A stretch of 36,079 nucleotides of DNA from Candidatus Omnitrophota bacterium (lineage in GTDB: Bacteria; Omnitrophota; Gorgyraeia; Aquiviventales; Aquiviventaceae). The notes below the pieces were generated by a model, which saw only the letters and a list, made by a program, of their open reading frames with translations, did no database searches and had not been told where the DNA came from. Every line of letters begins with the position of its first letter. Position 1 is the first letter of the stretch. The position numbers were made by a program, and so were the translations under genes. This document shows, piece by piece, positions 15,987-22,813 of this stretch. The stretch lies in assembly GCA_023247235.1 (NCBI GenBank), contig JAHFGW010000005.1, forward strand, positions 1 through 36,079, in the 5' to 3' direction.

Positions 15987-16014
15987 CCGAACACCGAACA
16001 CCGAACACCGAACT
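15987..16014 (+). repeat. Heptamer tandem repeat, four units, opposite sense
   Basis: CCGAACA three times and CCGAACT once. Its reverse complement (TGTTCGG) closely matches the AGTTCGT unit about 80 nt upstream, so the two arrays could fold into a large imperfect hairpin between ccsA and uppP. Confidence 0.85.
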
Positions 16015-16023
16015 CGCAACGGC

Positions 16024-16833
16024 ATGATCGGTCCGTGGCAGGCGGTGGTGCTGGGCGTCGTGGAGGGTCTGACGGAGTATCTCCCCATCTCCTCGACCGG
16101 GCACTTGATCCTCGTCTCCTCCTGGCTCGGCCTGTCGGAGGAGGGGGTCAAGACCTTCGAGGTGGTGATTCAAGCCGGCGCCGTCGCGGCGGTGCTCGGC
16201 CTGTACCGGGCGCGCGTCAGGTCCATGATCCTGGGGCTGTGGGGCAGGGACGGGGAAGGCCGCGCGCTGCTGGGCAATTTGGCGCTCAGTTTCCTGCCGG
16301 CGGCCGCGGTGGGCCTGCTCCTGCACGACGTCATCAAAGCGCGGCTGTTCGGCGTCGGGCCGGTGCTCCTCGCGCTGGCGCTGGGCGGAGCCGTCATGAT
16401 TGTTGCAGAGCGAGGATTGACGCGCGAGGCGCACACCTCGACCAGGACATTAGCCTCTCTGCGCAGCCGCGACGCGCTGCTGATCGGTTTGGCCCAATGC
16501 CTCGCCTTGTGGCCCGGCATGTCCCGGGCGATGGTCACGATCCTGGCGGCGATGCTGCTGGGCCTGCCGCCTGTCGTCGCGGCCGAGTATAGCTTTCTCC
16601 TGGCCTTGCCAACCCTTGGAGCGGCGGCGGCGCTGGATTTCGCCCAGCACGGCTCCCTGTTGTTCGAGGCCGTGAGCCCTGGAACGGCCTTGTGCGGGTT
16701 CGCCACGGCGGCGCTGGTGGCCGCCCTGGCGGTTCAGAGCTTCGTTCGCTACCTCACCCGGCGCGGCCTGGAGCCCTTCGGGTGGTACCGGCTGGGATTG
16801 GCCGGTGTCGTGTGGTGGAGCAGGGCCGGCTGA
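16024..16833 (+). CDS. uppP: Undecaprenyl-diphosphate phosphatase
   Basis: 269 residues with seven to eight membrane helices (PF02673, BacA). It removes a phosphate from undecaprenyl diphosphate so that the carrier lipid can be reused for peptidoglycan and O-antigen; overproduction gives bacitracin resistance in known cases. The first motif VVEGLTEYLPISSTGHLIL (from about residue 12) carries both catalytic Glu and the SSTGH segment. The second motif is changed: PGMSRAMVTI, where most members have PGxSRSGxT. The Arg is kept. ATG 16024 gives the normal start MIGPWQAVVLGV; no ribosome site is visible, and the frame stays open upstream through the heptamer array to 15934. Confidence 0.9.
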   Translation: MIGPWQAVVLGVVEGLTEYLPISSTGHLILVSSWLGLSEEGVKTFEVVIQAGAVAAVLGLYRARVRSMILGLWGRDGEGRALLGNLALSFLPAAAVGLLLHDVIKARLFGVGPVLLALALGGAVMIVAERGLTREAHTSTRTLASLRSRDALLIGLAQCLALWPGMSRAMVTILAAMLLGLPPVVAAEYSFLLALPTLGAAAALDFAQHGSLLFEAVSPGTALCGFATAALVAALAVQSFVRYLTRRGLEPFGWYRLGLAGVVWWSRAG

Positions 16834-17008
16834 AGAGTCGGCGGGTGGGGGATAAATTTTTCGCTGGACGGGGCTGTCACACCGTTTGCTACCATAGAGC
16901 CCTGTCCGACGCCTGCCCGGCGACCACCCCGCTGGCCGAGGCCTGGATGGGCGCATCAGGTTCGTCTGGACCATGGCAGGTTTCGAGGCTCGGCGTGGGG
17001 GATAACCC

Positions 17009-18523
17009 ATGTGGATCACCATCCTGAATATCCTGCAAGGCCTTGGCTGGACCGCCCTTGGCGGTTTCAGCCTACACACGTTGTGGCTGCTGAGCGTGTG
17101 GCTGCGCCGCTGGCGAAACATCCCGCAGCCGCGCAGCCGCTTTGAGTCCTTGCCCCGCGTGACCGTGCAGTTGCCCATCTTCAACGAGCGCTATGTCGTC
17201 CGGCGCTTGCTTGAGGCCGCGGCCCGCCTGGACTATCCGAAGGATCGGCTTGAAATCCAGCTCCTCGATGACTCCACCGATGACACGCCGGAGCTGGCCG
17301 CTCGGTACGTGGCGGCGTTGCGGGCCGAAGGCTATGCGGTGCATCATGTGCGCCGCGCGCACCGCGACGGCTACAAAGCCGGCGCCCTCGCCGAGGGCCT
17401 GCGCAGCGCGACCGGCGAGTTCATTGCGCTCTTCGACGCGGATTTCGTTCCGCCCGCGGACTTTCTGCGCCGGACGGTGCACTACTTCACCGACCCCGGC
17501 GTCGGCATGGTCCAGACTCGATGGGGCCACCTCAATCGCGAGGCCTCGTTTCTCACGCGCGCACAGGCCCTCATGCTCGATGGGCACTTTCTGATCGAGC
17601 AGGTGGCCCGCGCCCAGGCGGGCGTCTTCTTCAATTTCAATGGCTCCGCCGGCATCTGGCGCGCCACAGCCATTCTGGAGGCCGGCGGCTGGCAATCCGA
17701 CACGCTGGCGGAGGATATTGACCTGAGCTACCGGGCGCTGTTGCGAGGATGGCGTTTTATCTATCTGTCGGATGTGGTGGTGCCGGCGGAGCTGCCGATG
17801 GATATGGGCAGCCTGAAGATCCAGCACCGACGATGGGCCCAGGGATCGATTCAGGCTGCGCTGAAGCTGTTGCCGGACGTGCTGCGCAGCCGCCAGCGGT
17901 TGCGCGTGAAAATCGCCGCGGTCTTTCACTTCGGCAACTGGTTCCACTACCCCCTGGGCCTGATGGCCGCCGCCCTCATCTTGCCGCAGCTGTTGGTCAG
18001 CCGCCAGCCGCTGGGACTCTCCTCGGCCGGCATTTGGGGCAGCGCCATGAGTTTGCTGCTGGTGGGCACGACGATGCTGTTCCATCTTGCGGCGCAATGG
18101 CGGGCCGGCAAGCTGCGCTGGGCGCTCTTGTTTGAGCTGCCGATGCTCATGGCGGTCAGCGTCGGGTTGGCGGTCAACAATAGCCTGGCGATCTGGAATG
18201 CCCTCCGGGGCGCGTCCTGGTCGTTTCAACGCACGCCCAAATACGGAGACCGGACCACGAGCCCCGCCCATCCAGGCTACCGTCCAGCCGGGACCGCGTG
18301 GGGCTGGACGGAGCTCGTGCTCGGCGCGTACCTCAGCGTCGCGCTGGCCTACGCGACCATCCACGCGGTGTACAGCTTAGTCCCGTTCCTTCTTCCAGTG
18401 TCCGCCGGGTTTCTCTATTCCGGGTTCAGCGCGGTGGCCCCCGGCATGTCCTACCGCGCGGCCCCCGACGGCCAGCCGAGCCTGGTGTCGGTGGAGCCAG
18501 CGGATATCCGTTGGCAGCCCTAG
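17009..18523 (+). CDS. Cellulose-synthase-like family 2 glycosyltransferase
   Basis: 504 residues. A membrane helix (residues 5-31) precedes a GT-A catalytic domain with all processive-enzyme motifs: VQLPIFNERYVVRRLLEA, DDSTDD (D87), FDADF (D143, D145), LAEDIDLS (E235, D236) and QHRRW (272-276). Three to five helices follow (from about residue 308). Its relatives include bacterial beta-glucan and glucomannan synthases and plant CslA/CslC; the product here cannot be read. No PilZ domain is present, so no c-di-GMP control is evident. It stands just before phoB, 71 nt away, and could make a phosphate-free exopolysaccharide or a glycolipid. Confidence 0.88.
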   Translation: MWITILNILQGLGWTALGGFSLHTLWLLSVWLRRWRNIPQPRSRFESLPRVTVQLPIFNERYVVRRLLEAAARLDYPKDRLEIQLLDDSTDDTPELAARYVAALRAEGYAVHHVRRAHRDGYKAGALAEGLRSATGEFIALFDADFVPPADFLRRTVHYFTDPGVGMVQTRWGHLNREASFLTRAQALMLDGHFLIEQVARAQAGVFFNFNGSAGIWRATAILEAGGWQSDTLAEDIDLSYRALLRGWRFIYLSDVVVPAELPMDMGSLKIQHRRWAQGSIQAALKLLPDVLRSRQRLRVKIAAVFHFGNWFHYPLGLMAAALILPQLLVSRQPLGLSSAGIWGSAMSLLLVGTTMLFHLAAQWRAGKLRWALLFELPMLMAVSVGLAVNNSLAIWNALRGASWSFQRTPKYGDRTTSPAHPGYRPAGTAWGWTELVLGAYLSVALAYATIHAVYSLVPFLLPVSAGFLYSGFSAVAPGMSYRAAPDGQPSLVSVEPADIRWQP

Positions 18524-18594
18524 CGCCAGTTCCGCGGCTCGGTTCGACTGCTTCACCGTGATCCTCGGCGCGTCAGGCGCCTTGACGCCCCAGC

Positions 18595-19293
18595 ATGCTC
18601 AAAGACAAGATTCTCGTGGTGGACGACGAGACCAGCATTGTCCAAACGCTGACGTATTGTCTCCAGAAGGAGGGGTTCCGCACGGTCGTTGCCTACGACG
18701 GAGTCAAGGGGCTGGAGCTTGCCCGGCGCGAAGGGGTGAATCTCATTTTGCTGGACTGGATGCTGCCCGAAATGGACGGGCTGGAAGTGTGCCGACAGCT
18801 TAAGCGCGACGACAAGACCCGATCCATCCCCGTGGTCATGCTGACGGTCAAATCCGAAGAGACCGACAAGATCCTCGGGCTTGAAATGGGCGCTGATGAC
18901 TACATCACCAAGCCCTTCAGTCCCCGCGAACTGGTCGCCCGCGTGAAGGCCATTTTGCGCCGCTACCAGGCCCCGGCAGACCCGGAAGAACGCCTGCAAT
19001 TGGACACCGCCGTGATCGATTGGGGCCGCCACACCGTCTCCGTGGGGAGCAAGCCGGTCGAGTTGACGGCGAAGGAGTTCGAGCTGCTCAAAGCGCTGGT
19101 GGACGCCAAGGGGCGCGTGCTGACCCGTCCTATCCTGCTCGATCGCGTCTGGGGCTATGAGCGCTCCCTGGAAATCGAGACGCGCACCGTGGACCTGCAC
19201 ATCAGCCAACTCCGCCGCAAGCTGGGCAAGGCCGGCCGGCGGATTCTCACGATCAAGAACGCCGGATACCGGATCGCGCTCGACGACGCATGA
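18595..19293 (+). CDS. phoB: Phosphate regulon response regulator PhoB
   Basis: 232 residues. A receiver domain (ILVVDDETSIVQTL; phospho-acceptor D54 in LILLDWMLPEMDG; switch Thr in VVMLTVKS; Lys in ITKPFSPREL) is followed by an OmpR-type winged helix (ELTAKEFELLKALV, LLDRVWGYE, RTVDLHISQLRRKLG). It binds direct repeats 11 nt apart and activates genes under phosphate limitation. Two such sites occur downstream in this window. Its TGA overlaps the phoR ATG (ATGA). I see no PHO box in the 71-nt gap upstream, which contains a small GCGTCA/TGACGC hairpin near 18570. Confidence 0.93.
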   Translation: MLKDKILVVDDETSIVQTLTYCLQKEGFRTVVAYDGVKGLELARREGVNLILLDWMLPEMDGLEVCRQLKRDDKTRSIPVVMLTVKSEETDKILGLEMGADDYITKPFSPRELVARVKAILRRYQAPADPEERLQLDTAVIDWGRHTVSVGSKPVELTAKEFELLKALVDAKGRVLTRPILLDRVWGYERSLEIETRTVDLHISQLRRKLGKAGRRILTIKNAGYRIALDDA

Positions 19294-20657
19294 TGCGCGG
19301 CCGGGTCCGCCCTCCCCGACGCTTCGAGGCGACGACGTTGGTGACCATGACCAGCGTCATCGCCTTGGCGCTTGCCGGCGCGCGGCTTAGCGGCGCGTGG
19401 CAGGTCGGTCTTGTGATCGGCCTGCTGCTGGCGCTCGCCCTGACGTGCTGGCTTGCCCGTCGGATCATCCACCCTGTCAGACGCCTGACCGCGTTGGCGC
19501 AAGCCGTCTCGCGCGGCGAGCCCGCCGCCGCGGCTCCCATCGGGGGCGCCCCCGAGGTGCATGCGTTGGGCCAGGCGGTCACCATGATGGCCCAGGCGCT
19601 TCAGCGCCAAATGCACAGCTTGGCATCCGAACGCAACCAAGCCCGGGCGATCGTGGAAAGCATGGCCGAAGGCGTCATTGCGCTCGATCGCCAAGGCCGC
19701 GTGCTGCTCATGAATCCGTCGGCGGCGCGCCTGTTTCAAGCGGATGCGTCGCGGTCACTGGGCCGCTCGCTCTTGGAATCCGTGCGACAACCGGCGCTGG
19801 ATGACCTCATGCGCCAAGCCACATCCAGCGGGACCAGCCGCATGAGCGAGCTCACCGTGCTGCAACCGATTGAGCGGACGCTGAAGGTCCATGCGGTGCC
19901 GTGCGATCCGATTGAGCCGGGCGGGCCGGAGCTGGTCCTGGTCGTGCAAGACGTGACGGAGCTATATCGCTATGAACGGCTGCGCAAGGAATTCGTGGCG
20001 AATGTGTCGCATGAGCTTAAGAGTCCTTTAACCGCCATCCGCGGGCTCACGGAGACGCTGCGCGAAGGGGCCTTGCAGGATCCTGCGCATGGCCAGCAGT
20101 TCTTGGGTCTCATTGAGCAGGAGACCGCGCGGCTCAGCCGACTGATCGATGACCTGTTGGAGTTGGCGCAGCTGGAGTCCGGCCAGGGGCCGCGTCCCAC
20201 GCAGCGCGTCGAGCTGGGGGCGCTGATCGACGAGATGCTCCCGGCGCTGCAGGCAAAGGCTCGACCGCGTCAGATCACCATCGAGGCGCACCTTGATCGG
20301 TCGTGGCAGGTGGGAGTCGATGCGGACTGGCTGCGCCGCATCCTGCGGAATCTGCTCGATAATGCGGTGGCCTACAACCGCGAGGGCGGCACCGTCACCG
20401 TGACCGTCCAGCCGGAGTCAGGCTGGGCGCGCGTCGCGGTGGCGGATACCGGCCTCGGGATTCCGGCGGAGGATTTGCCCCGCGTCTTTGAGCGCTTTTA
20501 CCGGGTCGATAAAGCCCGCTCGCGCGAATCAGGCGGCACGGGTCTGGGCTTGGCCATCGTCAAGCATGCCGTCGAATCCTACGGCGGCGCCGTCGCGGTG
20601 GAGAGCCAACTCGGCCGCGGATCGACCTTCACCTTCACCATCCCGCTCGCCTCGTAG
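19290..20657 (+). CDS. phoR: Phosphate regulon sensor kinase PhoR
   Basis: 455 residues. Two close N-terminal helices (about 14-29 and 35-52) with almost no periplasmic loop, then a HAMP linker, a PAS domain (IVESMAEGVIALDRQGRVLL, from about 120), HisKA with H241 in FVANVSHELKSPLTAI, and HATPase_c with NLLDNAV, DTGLGIP and GTGLGLAI. Lack of a sensing loop fits PhoR, which reads the state of the Pst transporter through PhoU rather than sensing phosphate itself. It overlaps phoB by 4 nt. The broken porin and pst genes that follow are its likely targets. Confidence 0.92.
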   Translation: MMRGRVRPPRRFEATTLVTMTSVIALALAGARLSGAWQVGLVIGLLLALALTCWLARRIIHPVRRLTALAQAVSRGEPAAAAPIGGAPEVHALGQAVTMMAQALQRQMHSLASERNQARAIVESMAEGVIALDRQGRVLLMNPSAARLFQADASRSLGRSLLESVRQPALDDLMRQATSSGTSRMSELTVLQPIERTLKVHAVPCDPIEPGGPELVLVVQDVTELYRYERLRKEFVANVSHELKSPLTAIRGLTETLREGALQDPAHGQQFLGLIEQETARLSRLIDDLLELAQLESGQGPRPTQRVELGALIDEMLPALQAKARPRQITIEAHLDRSWQVGVDADWLRRILRNLLDNAVAYNREGGTVTVTVQPESGWARVAVADTGLGIPAEDLPRVFERFYRVDKARSRESGGTGLGLAIVKHAVESYGGAVAVESQLGRGSTFTFTIPLAS

Positions 20658-20685
20658 TTCCCGCTCCACGCGGTTTTACCCACTC

Positions 20686-20739
20686 CTTACCTCGCCCTCA
20701 AACCATCCTGACGCGCCTGCTGTAGCGTCGGAGTATCTG
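20686..20739 (+). promoter_or_regulatory. PHO box and -10 before the porin gene
   Basis: CTTACC (20686), CTCAAA (20697) and CTGACG (20708) begin exactly 11 nt apart, the helical-turn spacing of PhoB-bound direct repeats. A -10-like TATCTG begins 26 nt after the third repeat start, the same distance as at pstS. No usual -35 is needed when PhoB is bound. The hexamers vary more than those at pstS. The 5' leader to the porin ATG would be about 140 nt. Confidence 0.55.
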
Positions 20740-20888
20740 TACTGCCAATCCGCGCTGCACGAAGTCGTCACGGCGCTGCGCCGTCTGCGGCGGGTGTCAG
20801 GCATGGGGGAGTCATCGACGTCATCATGAATCAACATTCAACGAGCAGCCGCGGAGATCCCCGCGGCACGACACAAGGAGGTAAGGAG

Positions 20889-21746
20889 ATGAAGTGGAGG
20901 GTCTGGATGGTTGTGGGAGTGTTCGCCCTTGGCGCTCTTCCCGGGGCGGCGGGGGCGACCAGTGAGGTGACATCCTCTTAGACAAGTTGGTCGAGAAGGG
21001 TGTGCTCAGCAAGGTGGATGCGGGGCTGATCCGTCGGGAGATTTCCGAGAGCAAGGAGCCCCGCGACAAGCAGATTGCGAAGGACGTCGTCCCGGCCTGG
21101 GCCCGCAACTGGTCGTGGAAGGGCGACCTGCGGCTGCGCGATGAAAGCCGCAATCGGGTGGGGACGGGCAATGATGTCCACCGCCAGCGCATTCGGCTGC
21201 GTGTCGGGGCCGACGGCAAGGTCAATGATCAGCTCAAAGCCGGGTTCCGGATCGCCACGGGCAGCACGTCCGATCCGATCTCGACGAACCAGAGCTTCAA
21301 TAAGAAAACCCTCGTGTTGGATCTGGCATATCTGAGCTACACGCCCGAAGTTCCTGGCCTTGATAAGACGGCGGTGATCGGCGGCATCATGGAGAACCCG
21401 CTGTGGACCGTGGGGCCGCTCGTCTGGGACAGTGATCTGAGCTGGGACGGCGGGGCGGTGAAAGGCAGCAAGACCTTCGGGGCGGCCGAGGTCTTTATGA
21501 ACGGCGGAGCGTTTGCGCTCGATACGGATGAAACTGAAGCAGCTCGAGGCCAATGCGGCGTTCGATGCGTTTGCCGATTCTGACTTCACCGGCGGTGGGA
21601 CGAACAACCACGGCCACGTCTTCTGGGTCACGTTGGGCACGCTGAAGCACTCCACGCTGGGATTGAAATACCTGATGGGCGAGAACCTGAAGGGGGCCAA
21701 GGTGAAGGAGGATCGTGCTCAGCTGGATTGGGTGACGAAGTTCTGA
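20889..21746 (+). pseudogene. Porin_5-like outer-membrane porin, frameshifted and internally deleted
   Basis: The start is strong: AAGGAGG and GGAG before ATG 20889, then a signal peptide (WMVVGVFALGALPGAAGA). One base appears lost near 20965-20970, where the frame hits TAG after EVTSS while another frame continues DILLDKLVEKGVLSK. That second frame carries WSWKGDLRLRDESRNR and later SDLSWDGGAVKG, typical of putative porins (PF16930), and fails near 21525. The true C-terminus is in a third frame, KLKQLEANAAFDAFADS to QLDWVTKF, with a terminal Phe. Full-length relatives are around 400 residues or longer, so more than 100 residues appear missing at the second break. Its place between phoR and pstS, behind a PHO box, suggests a phosphate-starvation porin that is now lost. 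Confidence 0.78.
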
Positions 21747-21751
21747 GTGGC

Positions 21752-21805
21752 CTTACACAGAACTTACAAAGACGTCACGGGCCGTGTACGTTCCGCGGCT
21801 ATACT
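21752..21805 (+). promoter_or_regulatory. PHO box and -10 before pstS
   Basis: CTTACA (21752), CTTACA (21763) and GTCACG (21774) stand exactly 11 nt apart. TATACT (21800-21805) begins 26 nt after the start of the third repeat and matches the -10 consensus at five of six positions. The third repeat occupies the place of the -35. This is the strongest regulatory site in the window and should drive pstSCAB-phoU under PhoB. Confidence 0.8.
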
Positions 21806-21841
21806 CAGCATAGCTTGAGGGAGACGATGAGGAGGCACCAC

Positions 21842-22813
21842 ATGCGCAACCGATGGACAATGGCAACCGCCATGGCGCTCGCGCTTCTAGGCGGGGGGAC
21901 GATCGGCGTGGCCGAAACGGTGCAGCTGCATTCCAGCCTGCCCATGTATCAGCCGGTCGGCGGGGTGGCCGGGAACTTGAGCAGTGTCGGGTCCGACACC
22001 CTGAACAACCTCATGACGTATTGGGCGGAGGGCTTCGCGAAGCACTACCCCAACATCAAGATTCAGATTGAGGGGAAGGGATCCGGCACGGCGCCTCCGG
22101 CGCTCATCTCCGGGACCGCTCAGTTGGGTCCGATGTCGCGCCCGATGAAGGCGAGCGAGATGGACGCGTTTGAAAAGAAGTACGGCTACAAGCCGACCGC
22201 GATCGGGGTGGCCCTCGATGCCCTGGCCGTGTTCGTGAACAAGGACAATCCGATCCAAGCCCTCAACATCGCGCAGGTGGACGGCATCTTTTCCAGCACG
22301 CGCGCCTGCGGGGGATCGAATATCGGCCGCTGGGACCAGCTCGGCCTCACCGGGGAATGGGCGCGGCCGATCAGCCTGTATGGACGCAACTCGGCCTCCG
22401 GGACCTATGGCTACTTCAAGGAACACGCCCTCTGCAAGGGCGACTACAAGGGTTCCGTGAAGGAGCAACCAGGCTCCGCGACGGTCGTGGAAGGCGTGAC
22501 GAATGATCGGTTCGGCGTCGGCTACAGCGGCATCGGGTACAAGACGGCCGGCGTCCGCGCCGTCCCTCTGTCGGCCCTGGGCAGCACGAAGCCCATCGAA
22601 GCCGCGGCCGACAATGTCTATGAAGGCACCTATCCGTTGAGCCGCCACCTCTACATCTACGTGAACCGGGCCCCGAGCAAGCCGCTGGACCCGTTGGCGG
22701 AACAGTTCCTTCGCTACGTCCTGAGCCAAGAAGGCCAAGACGTCGTCGTGAAGGATGGCTATGTGCCCTTGCTCCCGGAGATCGTCCAAGTGGAGCTGAA
22801 GAGGCTGGAGTAG
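21842..22813 (+). CDS. pstS: Phosphate ABC transporter substrate-binding protein PstS
   Basis: 323 residues. A signal peptide (WTMATAMALALLGGGTIGVAE) is followed by a periplasmic binding domain (PF12849): SSVGSDTLNNLMTYWAEGF, IQIEGKGSGTAPPALISGTA, GPMSRPMKASE and LYGRNSASGTYGYFKE. The SDT, GSGT/GTA and RNSASGTYG segments line the phosphate pocket. It captures inorganic phosphate and hands it to PstCA. GAGGAGG 6-7 nt before the ATG supports 21842; an ATG at 21827 is possible. The PHO box at 21752 lies directly upstream. pstC starts on the base after its stop. Confidence 0.93.
   Translation: MRNRWTMATAMALALLGGGTIGVAETVQLHSSLPMYQPVGGVAGNLSSVGSDTLNNLMTYWAEGFAKHYPNIKIQIEGKGSGTAPPALISGTAQLGPMSRPMKASEMDAFEKKYGYKPTAIGVALDALAVFVNKDNPIQALNIAQVDGIFSSTRACGGSNIGRWDQLGLTGEWARPISLYGRNSASGTYGYFKEHALCKGDYKGSVKEQPGSATVVEGVTNDRFGVGYSGIGYKTAGVRAVPLSALGSTKPIEAAADNVYEGTYPLSRHLYIYVNRAPSKPLDPLAEQFLRYVLSQEGQDVVVKDGYVPLLPEIVQVELKRLE

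Noticed and set aside
15981-16020. Start of a CRISPR array from the short CCGAACA repeats
   Set aside because: Units are 7 bp without spacers; this is a simple tandem repeat.
17072-18364. 430-codon open frame on the minus strand opposite the glycosyltransferase
   Set aside because: Gln/Arg/His-rich shadow of a gene that has every GT2 motif intact.
18565-18590. PHO box upstream of phoB
   Set aside because: No set of repeats at 11-nt spacing; the region holds only a small GCGTCA/TGACGC hairpin.
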